Origin: Fidelibacterota bacterium | GTDB taxonomy: Bacteria > Fidelibacterota > UBA2242 | Length of the DNA stretch: 32,294 bases | Direction: 5' to 3' | Assembly: GCA_028719225.1 (NCBI GenBank) | Contig: JAQUKI010000004.1 | Location: forward strand, 1 to 32,294 | Part shown: positions 1 through 7,558 of the stretch, in pieces | Layout of the letters: each line of letters starts with the position of its first letter | Position numbering within the stretch: position 1 is the stretch's first letter | Position numbers and translations under genes: made by a program | The notes under the pieces: model-generated | What the model saw: only the letters and a program-made list of their open reading frames with translations | Database searches by the model: none | Told to the model about the DNA's origin: nothing

Positions 1-918
1 CAATCAATCATCAATTCATTTAAAGAAAACGGGCACGAAGTCGTCGGCTTCGAAGGCGATGATGCTGTAATGCGGCGTCTGGATAAAGCCAGACCACAAA
101 TCGTCTTTAATGTTGCCGAAGGTTTGTTCGGAGACTTGCGTGAGTCTTATGTTCCGTTGATGTGCGAGCGGTTAGGTTTACCGTATACGGGTTCTGACCC
201 GCTGACACTTGCAATTTGTCTGAATAAAGCCCGTTCCAAAGAAATTTTAAGTTATTACGGTGTTTCGAATCCACGGTTCCAAATGATTTTTCCCGGTCGG
301 GAAATACCGGAAACCGGAATTTCTTTTCCGTCTATCGTCAAGCCGATTTCGGAAGGAAGCAGTAAAGGCATTTTTAACAATTCTGTCGTCAAAGATTCCG
401 AATCGTTGAAACGAATTGTGCAGGAAAACTTCGATAAATATTGGCAACCAGTGATCGTTGAGGAATTTTTACCGGGGCTAGAATTTACTGCAGCTCTCTG
501 GGGAAACGGTACGGACGTCGAAGTTCTACCGATTATCTCGATGAATTTTTCTCAGTTGCCGAAAGAAGCACAACCGATCTATTCCTACGAAGCGAAATGG
601 GTGTGGGATACGACCGAAAAACCGCTGGATATTTTTGAATGTCCGGCGAAGATTTCTGCCGAATTGAGGACGTCGATCGAAAAAACGGTCAAGCGCGCTT
701 ATCAGGTTCTGAACATCCGCGATTGGTGTCGGATCGACGTGCGTTTAGATGCGAATGGCATTCCGAATATACTCGAGTTGAATCCACTTCCGGGAATTTT
801 GCCCGATCCGCGTGAGAATTCCTGTTTTCCAAAAGCCGCGAGAACCGCAGGCTATTCATATTCGCAAATGCTTAACCGAGTCTTAGACATATCCGCCGCG
901 AGGTGCGGCCTCCGATAA
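1..918 (+). CDS. ATP-grasp ligase, D-Ala–D-Ala ligase-like (5' partial)
   Basis: The reading frame is open from base 1, and the residues before the first ATG (base 70) already read like the family's N-terminal lobe (ENGHEVVGFEGDD). The gene therefore begins upstream of the window, and the ATG at 70 is internal. Visible ATP-grasp elements are a P-loop-like VKPISEGSSKG near base 330, the adenine-contact stretch VEEFLPGLEF, and the C-terminal metal-binding ELNPLPGILPD with the Glu and Asn that hold Mg-ATP. These enzymes join a carboxylate, through an acyl phosphate, to an amino group. The neighbours are a second ATP-grasp ligase, an acetyltransferase and a KamA aminomutase, so a role in ligating an unusual amino acid is more likely than peptidoglycan D-Ala–D-Ala synthesis; that is inference. 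Its stop overlaps the next start (TAATG), indicating translational coupling. A true Ddl remains possible but would be oddly placed. Confidence 0.85.
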   Translation, partial: QSIINSFKENGHEVVGFEGDDAVMRRLDKARPQIVFNVAEGLFGDLRESYVPLMCERLGLPYTGSDPLTLAICLNKARSKEILSYYGVSNPRFQMIFPGREIPETGISFPSIVKPISEGSSKGIFNNSVVKDSESLKRIVQENFDKYWQPVIVEEFLPGLEFTAALWGNGTDVEVLPIISMNFSQLPKEAQPIYSYEAKWVWDTTEKPLDIFECPAKISAELRTSIEKTVKRAYQVLNIRDWCRIDVRLDANGIPNILELNPLPGILPDPRENSCFPKAARTAGYSYSQMLNRVLDISAARCGLR

Positions 919-1940
919 TGACTGCCGAAGAAAACCAACGAAGAAAAGTCGCAGTCGTCTATAATTCTTTCGATGACGTCTCTAATCCGGAGAACGTCGA
1001 ATTTTTGTCCGAAGCGGGCGTTAAAGAAGAAGCGGACGCCGTTTCCCAGTCGCTGGATCGGCTCGGTTATAAACTTCTCGTTCTGCCGTTGAAAAACCTG
1101 ACTTCGGATATTCAATCGATCGTGTCGTTTCAACCCGATGTTATTTTTAACCTGTGCGAGGGATTTCGCGGAAACACCCAGCAGGAAATGTTCGTCGCCG
1201 GAATCTGGGAACTTCTGAATATTCCGTATACCGGGAATTCGGCGCTAACAATTGGAACCGCTCAAAATAAAGTTTTAACCAAACAAATGCTTCGGTCGAA
1301 TGGTCTGACGACTCCCGATTACGAAACATTTCCCAAAGTTCCTCCTGCGACACAACTGCAATTTCCGCTGATTGCCAAACCGTCGAGAGAAGACGGAAGC
1401 ATCGGAATCGGACGGGATGCAGTTATTCGCAATTTGGATGAATTGAAGACCTCGGTCGATCGGTTGTTACAACGATATCATCAGGAAATTTTAGTCGAAC
1501 AGTACATTGATGGACGTGAATTTGCCGTCGGAATTCTGGAAAACGGATCGCCGACAGCGTTACCGCCATCGGAAATCTTGTTCGATGCGCTTGATGTCGA
1601 TCTGCCACACATTGCAAGCTATGATGCCAAGTGGTACGAAGACGACCCGATTTATCAAAAGACACCTTCTATCTGTCCGACGACGCTGGATTTTGCCACG
1701 CAAACTCGATTGCAGTCGTTAGCGCTCCGCGTATATGAATTACTGGGCGGAAGCGGTTACGGGCGAGTCGATTTCCGGATGGATGCGCTTGGCGAAATTT
1801 ACATTCTTGAATATAATCCGAATCCCGATATCTCTCCCACGGCGGGATATACTAAAGCGTTGAAAGCCGCGGGGATTACATATGATGAATTCGTGACGAC
1901 ACAGATCGACACGGCAATAAAAAGAAAGGATCATGATTAA
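918..1940 (+). CDS. ATP-grasp ligase, D-Ala–D-Ala ligase-like (second copy)
   Basis: A 340-residue ATP-grasp protein. I chose ATG 918, which overlaps the preceding TAA by one base and has GAGGTG 12 bases upstream, over a GTG at 903 that lacks a ribosome site. Family marks are the N-terminal lobe with DVIFNLCEGF (about 74–83) and PYTGNSALT, ATP-binding Lys154 in IAKPSREDGSIGIG, Glu194 in VEQYIDGREFAVG, and the Mg-binding pair Glu298/Asn300 in EYNPNPDISP. It is clearly diverged from gene one, so this is not a recent duplication. Two different ligases in series suggest a short peptide-like product assembled in two steps, possibly containing the KamA product; this is inference. The 3' end overlaps the GNAT gene by 8 bases. 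Confidence 0.88.
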   Translation: MTAEENQRRKVAVVYNSFDDVSNPENVEFLSEAGVKEEADAVSQSLDRLGYKLLVLPLKNLTSDIQSIVSFQPDVIFNLCEGFRGNTQQEMFVAGIWELLNIPYTGNSALTIGTAQNKVLTKQMLRSNGLTTPDYETFPKVPPATQLQFPLIAKPSREDGSIGIGRDAVIRNLDELKTSVDRLLQRYHQEILVEQYIDGREFAVGILENGSPTALPPSEILFDALDVDLPHIASYDAKWYEDDPIYQKTPSICPTTLDFATQTRLQSLALRVYELLGGSGYGRVDFRMDALGEIYILEYNPNPDISPTAGYTKALKAAGITYDEFVTTQIDTAIKRKDHD

Positions 1941-2427
1941 CATTCGTTCAATTAAACCGGAAGACCGGTCGGTTCTCCTTCACATAATCGAGCAAACCAA
2001 CATGTTTTCTCCGGCGGAGGTGGATGTGGCGATGGAACTCATCGACGTCTGCCTGAATCAAAAAGAACAAAAAGATTACACAATTAACGTGGCAACCGAC
2101 GAAACGGATTCTATCGTCGGTTACGTATGCTATGGACCAACCCCGGCAACGATTGGGACCTTCGATCTTTACTGGATCGTTGTCGATGTTGTTTGCCAAA
2201 ATCAGGGAATCGGCAAACAATTACTTCAATTTGTCGAATGTGAGGTTTCACAAAAAGTCGGCAGATTGATCGTTATTGAGACATCCTCGGTCGAAAAATA
2301 TTTACCGACCCGGGGATTTTATTTACGAAACGGTTACACGATTGCCGCACAGATCAAGGATTTTTACCGTGAGGGTGACGACCGTGTTATTTTTGTCAAA
2401 TATTTTAAACCTAAAGAGAAAGAGTAG
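1933..2427 (+). CDS. GNAT-family N-acetyltransferase
   Basis: A 164-residue single-domain GNAT. The acetyl-CoA pyrophosphate-binding motif A is Q89-N-Q-G-I-G-K (residues 89–95), following the beta-strand DLYWIVVDVV. Motif B follows, with YLPTRGFYLRNGY near 123–135. The start ATG 1933 lies inside the end of the upstream ligase gene and has AAAGGA four bases before it, so it is translated in the same operon. The acceptor cannot be read from the sequence. In methanogens and some bacteria the pair AblA (lysine 2,3-aminomutase) and AblB (beta-lysine acetyltransferase) makes the osmolyte N-epsilon-acetyl-beta-lysine. This protein is much shorter than AblB and I do not claim orthology, but acetylation of a beta-amino acid or of the ligase product fits the context. 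Confidence 0.85.
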   Translation: MINIRSIKPEDRSVLLHIIEQTNMFSPAEVDVAMELIDVCLNQKEQKDYTINVATDETDSIVGYVCYGPTPATIGTFDLYWIVVDVVCQNQGIGKQLLQFVECEVSQKVGRLIVIETSSVEKYLPTRGFYLRNGYTIAAQIKDFYREGDDRVIFVKYFKPKEKE

Positions 2428-2441
2428 GAGTCGAACCAGCC

Positions 2442-3488
2442 ATGGAGCAGTGGCAGAAAATATTAAAGAAAAGTCTGACAACCGTCGAAGAAATCTCGGA
2501 AAGATTTAACATTCCGATCGAAGAATTAAAAGGATTGGATAAGGTATTCGATATCAAAATCAATCCGTATTATTTATCGCTGATCAAAGAGAAAGGCGAT
2601 CCGATTTATAAACAGGTCATTCCCGATTTAGCGGAACTCCAACAGGATAAATTATTTTCCGATCCGCTCTGCGAGGAAAAGGATTCTCCCGTTCCCAGCA
2701 TCGTTCATCGCTATCCTGACAGATGCCTGTTTTTAGTTTCGCATGACTGCGCCTCTTATTGCCGGTTTTGTACCCGGAAGCGGAAAGTCGGCGACCCGAC
2801 CAAGATAAGCCTGAAATTCATCGATCAGGGAATTAAGTACATCGCCAGCCATCCGGAAATCCGGGACGTTATCATTTCGGGCGGTGATCCCTTGCTTCTC
2901 AGCGACAAGCAGATCGAAAGTATCTTATCGAGACTTCGTAAGATTAAACACCTTGAGATTCTCCGGATTGGCACACGCGTTCCGTGTTACCTGCCGCAGA
3001 GAATCACAAGTAGACTCGTCAAGATGCTGAAGAAATATCATCCGCTTTATATGAACGTACATTTTAATCATCCGGACGAACTGACACCGATCGCTGTGAA
3101 AGCGTTGGGACGACTCGCCGACGCAGGAATTCCACTAGGCGATCAGACTGTTCTGCTCAAAGGCGTTAATGATGATCCTGTGGTAATGAAAAAACTGATG
3201 CAGAAGTTATTAGCCGCCCGCGTCAAACCTTACTATATTTATCAGACCGATATGGTTTATGGAACGGAACACTTCCGGACCAGCGTCGAAAAAGGATTAG
3301 AAATCATCAAATCGATCCGCGGCTGGACATCCGGCATGGCTGTCCCGCAATTCGTTATCGATGCGCCCGGCGGCGGCGGAAAGATTCCACTTCTTCCCGA
3401 ATATCTGCAGGAAATCAACGAAAATGAAGTCGTCCTGAAGAATTATGAAGGAAAGATATTCCACTACAGACAACCGACAGTAAAATAA
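2442..3488 (+). CDS. kamA: KamA-family radical SAM aminomutase (lysine 2,3-aminomutase-like)
   Basis: A 348-residue radical-SAM, PLP-dependent aminomutase. It shows the [4Fe-4S] motif Cys103-x3-Cys107-x2-Cys110, the SAM-binding SGGDP at 146–150, and the PLP lysine Lys314 in DAPGGGGK. Asp270 and Asp307 are 37 residues apart, with Lys314 seven further on. That is the same spacing as Asp293, Asp330 and Lys337 of clostridial lysine 2,3-aminomutase, where the two Asp bind the lysine epsilon-amine. It is shorter than that enzyme (416 residues), lacking N-terminal residues and the Cys-bearing C-terminal extension. The GGGGK motif argues against EpmB, the EF-P modifier. Expected chemistry is L-lysine or a lysine-like residue to the beta-isomer. 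GGAG lies 11 bases before ATG 2442. It is the last gene of the operon, followed by a strong terminator. Confidence 0.88.
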   Translation: MEQWQKILKKSLTTVEEISERFNIPIEELKGLDKVFDIKINPYYLSLIKEKGDPIYKQVIPDLAELQQDKLFSDPLCEEKDSPVPSIVHRYPDRCLFLVSHDCASYCRFCTRKRKVGDPTKISLKFIDQGIKYIASHPEIRDVIISGGDPLLLSDKQIESILSRLRKIKHLEILRIGTRVPCYLPQRITSRLVKMLKKYHPLYMNVHFNHPDELTPIAVKALGRLADAGIPLGDQTVLLKGVNDDPVVMKKLMQKLLAARVKPYYIYQTDMVYGTEHFRTSVEKGLEIIKSIRGWTSGMAVPQFVIDAPGGGGKIPLLPEYLQEINENEVVLKNYEGKIFHYRQPTVK

Positions 3489-3510
3489 GTATTCCGGCCA
3501 TCTCTTTTCC

Positions 3511-3548
3511 AAAATAAGCGGTTTCATAAAAAAGGAGCCGCTTATTTT
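3511..3548 (+). terminator. Rho-independent terminator after the KamA operon
   Basis: There is a perfect 11-bp inverted repeat, AAAATAAGCGG (3511–3521) and CCGCTTATTTT (3538–3548), with a 16-base loop, 22 bases after the kamA stop. The descending arm ends in TTTT and is followed by a T-rich tract. It separates the ligase/KamA operon from the CARF gene. Confidence 0.85.
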
Positions 3549-3579
3549 CGTCTTTTCACTTGGAAATAAAAATCCATTC

Positions 3580-3607
3580 TTGACAAAGAATAATTTATTA
3601 GTAAATT
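3580..3607 (+). promoter_or_regulatory. Housekeeping-type promoter for the CARF gene
   Basis: A perfect -35 TTGACA (3580–3585) is followed, after 16 bases, by TAAATT (3602–3607) as a plausible -10. It lies after the kamA terminator and about 60 bases before the CARF start, so the CARF gene appears to be transcribed alone. This is a consensus match only. Confidence 0.55.
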
Positions 3608-3669
3608 CAAGTGATAATAAGTTTTAAGGCGTATGAATATTAAGAAAAATGGAAAAAAAGGAGTCGGAT

Positions 3670-4752
3670 ATGCCTTTACTGGAAGTTTGCCTTCTTGATG
3701 ATTCGCCGATCAACGGTTTTCTCGGATTAGTGTTGAAAAAACCGGATGCTGTCGTCTGGCTTCGTACACCACGACAAAAAAACATTGCCAAACAAATCGA
3801 AACGGCTGTCGCAACTTACACTACACCCACATTCGAAACACGCGAAATACTCAGCGACGATGTCGATTCCTTTATTAAACTTTGCCAAGGCATATTCAAT
3901 GATTATCCCGAACACGAGATTTTACTCAATGTTACTGGCGGCGATCGCCTGCAGGCGATTTTAGCGACTGATATTTTCCGAAAAGCCAACAAAAAGGTCT
4001 TTTACATCGATACACATCATTCCAAGATTGTGAATATCGGTCTGGGCGAATCGAAATATTACCAGATCGCATTGACCGTGAACGAGTATATTGCGCTACA
4101 GGGAATTAAGATGACATCCGGAATTCGCTTCGATCCGGAGATCGGCAAGAGAAGCCCATTGACTTATTTCATTGCGGTCAACATGGATAATGTGATGCCG
4201 TTTATTGATAAAATCCGCGATGAATGGATTAAAATGGGTAATGTCAAACAGAATGCAAATTGGGATTACGACGATGGAAGGATAAAATTCCTGATCGACT
4301 ATGAGGCGGAACATGACCGGATGAAATTCAAATTCGGCGGCAGTGTCAGCCAGAAAATAATTGAGGTTTTCACAAATCCTGATGAATATCTGCTGAACGG
4401 AGGTTGGCTCCGCGAAATGGTATTTCTCCGTGTACATAAAAGCCAATATGATGACGTCCGCCTGGATGTACGGCTCGATAAAGAATCTCTTCCCGAAGGA
4501 TATAAAAACGAAAACCTGATCGATATCGCGTTGATGAAGGGAAGTTCGCTATATATTTTCCAGTGTTTTTCCTATCCAATCACGCATGATTCGTTCACGG
4601 AATTGAAAGCGTTTCAGCAAACGACCAAACTTCTGAATGCTAAAGGATTTGTCTTCGTTTCACATAAAATATATCACGGCTTCATCGAGCGGGCACGGGA
4701 ACTCGGTGTGAGCGTTGTCGTCGGGCGAAGAGTTCCAATTTTTTCATTATGA
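3670..4752 (+). CDS. CARF-domain Card1/Can2-like (DUF1887) protein with degenerate nuclease site
   Basis: A 360-residue protein. I chose ATG 3670 because AAGGAG sits six bases upstream; the ATG at 3649 has no ribosome site. Residues 1 to about 140 form a CARF Rossmann fold with the hallmark NVTGGDR loop (87–93; family NVTGGTK), which binds cyclic oligoadenylate in characterised relatives. The C-terminal part resembles the PD-(D/E)xK nuclease of Card1/Can2: GGWLRE (244–249), then NENLIDIAL with Asp285. Where the family has an E-C-K motif, this protein has Gln298-Cys-Phe300, so two catalytic residues are missing. In the family, cA4 binding activates DNA and/or RNA cleavage. Here cleavage is predicted to be lost or altered. 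No cas gene or CRISPR array lies in the window. It ends convergently with the EamA gene, 16 bases apart. Confidence 0.8.
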   Translation: MPLLEVCLLDDSPINGFLGLVLKKPDAVVWLRTPRQKNIAKQIETAVATYTTPTFETREILSDDVDSFIKLCQGIFNDYPEHEILLNVTGGDRLQAILATDIFRKANKKVFYIDTHHSKIVNIGLGESKYYQIALTVNEYIALQGIKMTSGIRFDPEIGKRSPLTYFIAVNMDNVMPFIDKIRDEWIKMGNVKQNANWDYDDGRIKFLIDYEAEHDRMKFKFGGSVSQKIIEVFTNPDEYLLNGGWLREMVFLRVHKSQYDDVRLDVRLDKESLPEGYKNENLIDIALMKGSSLYIFQCFSYPITHDSFTELKAFQQTTKLLNAKGFVFVSHKIYHGFIERARELGVSVVVGRRVPIFSL

Positions 4753-4768
4753 AAAATTACAGGCTTGG

Positions 4769-5629
4769 TTATGCGAAGGCAATGCATACGGCGCCGATGA
4801 TAATGATCGTTCCTCCGATGAGCCGCGCCCGGATGTTTTTTTCGTTAAAAAACCACCAACCGTACAAAATTGCGAACAACAACGAGAGCCGTTTCAGGGA
4901 AATCATATAGGCAACCTGAATCATTCCGATAGCGGTGAAATGGCAGACAGCCATCAATGCCATGGCCAAACCGATTTGTATCCTCTTCATCTGAAATTGA
5001 AACAACGGTTTGATTTTTCCCTTGCAAGAAATCAGTGCGAATGGCGTGAATCCAACGGCTAACAGAAAAAAGTACACGATGGCAAAGAATAGCGGCGACG
5101 AATGCTGAATTGCCAGTTTTCCGAATGTTGCCGTGACTGCATAACAAACCGCCACGATGAACATGTATAAGGAACCACGGTTTTTAAAAATCGTCAGCCA
5201 CGGTTCAAATAATCCGTACTTCGCGCGATCGATTTGCAATAAATAGGTACCTATCGAAATAAGAATTACGCCGAGAATTCCTGCAAGCGAGAGAGTTTCA
5301 CCGAGGACGAGTGTCGGGATCACGAGAAGAAATAACGGCGTCAATCCGAGGTATGGAACTGTCAGGGAAAGCGGAGCAATTTGAAGCGCGCGCATGTACA
5401 AAAAGGTTGAAATTAGATCGATAATCACGCAAATCGCCATGGCGCCGACGAATGTCCAGTCAATCGGCGGAATGTCGATAAAGATGAGAATCGGCAATAG
5501 AAACGGAAGCGCATAGGCTTCGCGAATCCAGGAAAGGACAATAGCCTGTGTGCGGGAAGATTCCTTTTTGGTGAATACGTCGGCGGTTGCCATGAAGAAA
5601 CCGGAAAGCAGGGAAATTATATACCACAT
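4769..5629 (-). CDS. EamA/DMT-family inner-membrane transporter
   Basis: A 286-residue, strongly hydrophobic protein with about ten membrane segments arranged as two EamA repeats, the usual length and layout of drug/metabolite transporters. The second repeat includes YGWWFFNEKN followed by a conserved-looking last helix pair. Substrates of this family (metabolites, amino acids, nucleotide sugars) cannot be predicted from sequence. The start ATG at 5629 has AAGGA upstream with a six-base spacer. It is the last gene of a manA–DUF1330–EamA minus-strand operon, 26 bases after the DUF1330 gene. The first residues, MWYIISLLSGFFMATADVFTK, suit a first transmembrane helix starting at the N-terminus. 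Confidence 0.85.
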   Translation of the reverse strand: MWYIISLLSGFFMATADVFTKKESSRTQAIVLSWIREAYALPFLLPILIFIDIPPIDWTFVGAMAICVIIDLISTFLYMRALQIAPLSLTVPYLGLTPLFLLVIPTLVLGETLSLAGILGVILISIGTYLLQIDRAKYGLFEPWLTIFKNRGSLYMFIVAVCYAVTATFGKLAIQHSSPLFFAIVYFFLLAVGFTPFALISCKGKIKPLFQFQMKRIQIGLAMALMAVCHFTAIGMIQVAYMISLKRLSLLFAILYGWWFFNEKNIRARLIGGTIIIIGAVCIAFA

Positions 5630-5655
5630 GAAATATCCTTAGAATTATTACCGGA

Positions 5656-5946
5656 TCAATCGTTTCCGTGAACTAATAGAATGTCCGTGCGCGCAGACCG
5701 ATGCCGATATTCGGCTAATTGCTGATATTCCGGGGAATTGTACCAGCGTTTTAACTCGGCTTCATTCGGGAATTGAATGATGACGGCGCGACGATGATGG
5801 AATTCGCCTTCGAGAAGTGCCGGTTCGTCATCAACTGCGAGGACTTCGCCATTGTATTTTGAAAAGATTTTGTCAAATCCATCGAGATATCTTTCATATT
5901 CGATCGAATCTTCGATAGTAATTTGGGCGATAAAATATGCGGACAT
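5656..5946 (-). CDS. DUF1330 family protein
   Basis: A 96-residue protein with the DUF1330 pattern: an N-terminal strand YFIAQITIED, a central D-x-x-P-x-x-L-E-G segment, and VIIQFPNEAELKRWYNSPEYQ, the family's most recognisable stretch. The fold is a dimeric alpha/beta barrel of the ABM/EthD type. No general enzymatic activity has been established that I know of. AAGGAG lies five bases before ATG 5946. It sits between manA (16-base gap) and the EamA gene (26-base gap), so it is co-transcribed with both, but this does not reveal its role. Confidence 0.85.
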   Translation of the reverse strand: MSAYFIAQITIEDSIEYERYLDGFDKIFSKYNGEVLAVDDEPALLEGEFHHRRAVIIQFPNEAELKRWYNSPEYQQLAEYRHRSARTDILLVHGND

Positions 5947-5962
5947 TATTTCTCCTTTACGA

Positions 5963-7213
5963 TTACAGAGCGGATTGAATTGGCGTCGAAGCCGAAAAGA
6001 CGACTGCTTGATTCTCCGTTTTCAATTTATACTGTTCCAGAATCGCCGGGACAAGAACCGACTCTCCGGTTTTCAGACGCATTGTCTGCATCGAACTGCC
6101 GATTGTAAACAAAAGATCGGTGGCGCCATCGACGCAAATCAGTATTTCCGGTGTTTGTAACTTTTGAACGAGCAACGTCTTTTTATCTGAGAGTAAATAT
6201 CGTTGAACGGCAAACTCGTCCGCCGTTGTCGAATACATGAAGCGCTCCGCGTTTTCATTATCGGTTAAAATCGGTAGTCGTTTTTCCGAATAATCGAGGA
6301 TGTCGATCAGCGTTGGAATATCCCGAAACTTGGGCGTTAGTCCGGCGCGGACTATATTGTCCGAATTCGCCATACACTCGACGATGTTGCCATGGACATA
6401 AGCATGTGGAACACCGGCTGGCAAAAAGATCGCTTCGCCGGTTTTCAGATGAATGAGGTTCAGGAAAAACAAACTGAATAGTCCAATATCAGGGCCGGGA
6501 TATTTCTTTCGCAATTCCAGAAAAAGAGATTCGGTTTCAGTCGGCATAGAAAGTGTCAGCAGGCGGTTTTCCAAATGATCGATTGACTCCAACAATTCGT
6601 CTTTTTTTTCGATTGAGAAACGAAAGAAAGCGGAGAATAGTTGTCTTTTTGCTTCTGATTCATTTGATTTCGATCGAAAGGACGATATGATCTCGCGCCC
6701 GAAGAAATCGGTGATTTCCGGATAACTCTTCAACACGGCAAATATCTCGGTTATATCTTTGAAACCGATTAGCGCCGTCAGTTCGTCGAGTGCGATGGCG
6801 ATTTCCGGTTTATGCGTCTCGTCGGGATAATGCTTCGGATCGACTTGATGAAGTGCTTTGGCCTGTTTTTTATCCGGATGAGTTTGAATCGACAGGACTT
6901 CTCCGGCGGATAGAATTTTGAATAAAAACGGCAGATGTTTTCCAAAACGTGAAATAACTTTCGATCCTAAAATTTCCTGTGGATGCTGTTGAATCAATTC
7001 CGTTAATGGAATTTGGAAATCACCTAACGATACTTGTGAAGGAGCGCCGGGATGCGCGCCCATCCAGAGTTCGGCGTATGCCGTGTTCGGTTCTGCCGGA
7101 ATGCCGAGTAAATTAGGGATGAAAGCAGACGCTCCGCGCATGCCCCATGAATAATGTTGAATAGAATTGACCAGCCTAAGAGGCTGAGATGTGAGTGGCG
7201 AAACGATCTTCAT
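5963..7213 (-). CDS. manA: Mannose-6-phosphate isomerase, class I
   Basis: A 416-residue type I phosphomannose isomerase, which interconverts fructose-6-phosphate and mannose-6-phosphate in the cytoplasm. All four zinc ligands are visible: Gln110 and His112 in IQTHPDK, Glu137 in HKPE, and His270 in PAGVPHAY. The catalytic-site segment NIVRAGLTPK has Arg289. The N-terminal IQHYSWG and AELWMGAHP are typical of the class. The length is close to the E. coli and yeast enzymes. The start ATG 7213 has a modest GGGA upstream. It is first in the minus-strand operon with the DUF1330 and EamA genes. It could supply GDP-mannose precursors or feed mannose into glycolysis, consistent with the sugar genes on its right. 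Confidence 0.95.
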   Translation of the reverse strand: MKIVSPLTSQPLRLVNSIQHYSWGMRGASAFIPNLLGIPAEPNTAYAELWMGAHPGAPSQVSLGDFQIPLTELIQQHPQEILGSKVISRFGKHLPFLFKILSAGEVLSIQTHPDKKQAKALHQVDPKHYPDETHKPEIAIALDELTALIGFKDITEIFAVLKSYPEITDFFGREIISSFRSKSNESEAKRQLFSAFFRFSIEKKDELLESIDHLENRLLTLSMPTETESLFLELRKKYPGPDIGLFSLFFLNLIHLKTGEAIFLPAGVPHAYVHGNIVECMANSDNIVRAGLTPKFRDIPTLIDILDYSEKRLPILTDNENAERFMYSTTADEFAVQRYLLSDKKTLLVQKLQTPEILICVDGATDLLFTIGSSMQTMRLKTGESVLVPAILEQYKLKTENQAVVFSASTPIQSAL

Positions 7214-7558
7214 ATTTTTCCCGATTTCATGGCTTCCAAAACGAACCGGCTTATGCTACCGATATTTCGATAAATATTCAAGAGGAAAAATAGATGCCGG
7301 ATAAAAGTAGAATGGGTCCGAATTTCTCCGGACCCAGTGGGGGATGTATGTCGTGTCGCGTTTATCGGTTCATTAATTTTATTTGAAAAATCGATTATAG
7401 GACGAATTGAATCAGTCAAAGGTTGTCGGTCTTCAGAAATTAAAAATGGACAAAATTCGATGTTGGGATGGGAAAAAACCGGAAATCTGATTACATTTAA
7501 ATGAAAAGTGTATGTCTATATTACGCTGGATAAAAATGGAATTTTAGAGAGGATAACG
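7214..7558. other. Intergenic region between manA and the deacetylase gene
   Basis: No convincing gene lies in these 345 bases between divergent operons. On the minus strand a perfect TATAAT (complement of 7394–7399) is preceded by TTGACT only 14 bases away, a possible but poorly spaced manA promoter. The implied leader contains an 8-bp hairpin, TGGGTCCG/CGGACCCA at 7313–7320 and 7329–7336, with an eight-base loop and no T-run. No clear promoter is seen for the plus-strand deacetylase gene. Its frame extends back to an ATG at 7508, but the ribosome site favours 7559. Confidence 0.35.

Noticed and set aside
1-1940. Tandem duplication of a ddl gene
   Set aside because: The two ATP-grasp proteins share only fold motifs and differ in loops and spacing, so they are not a recent duplication.
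2428-2441. A tRNA-like GTCGAACC between the GNAT and KamA genes
   Set aside because: Too short, with no acceptor stem or cloverleaf around it.
2442-3488. Assignment of the KamA protein as EpmB (EF-P lysylation)
   Set aside because: The size fits, but the PLP lysine lies in GGGGK, with both aspartates at lysine-aminomutase spacing; no efp or epmA gene is seen nearby.
3489-4768. CRISPR array or cas genes next to the CARF gene
   Set aside because: I found no repeated 25–40 base units and no Cas protein motifs anywhere in the window.
7210-7419. Minus-strand 69-residue reading frame overlapping the manA start by four bases
   Set aside because: No recognisable motif and no ribosome site; its start lies within the possible manA promoter. 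Probably non-coding leader.
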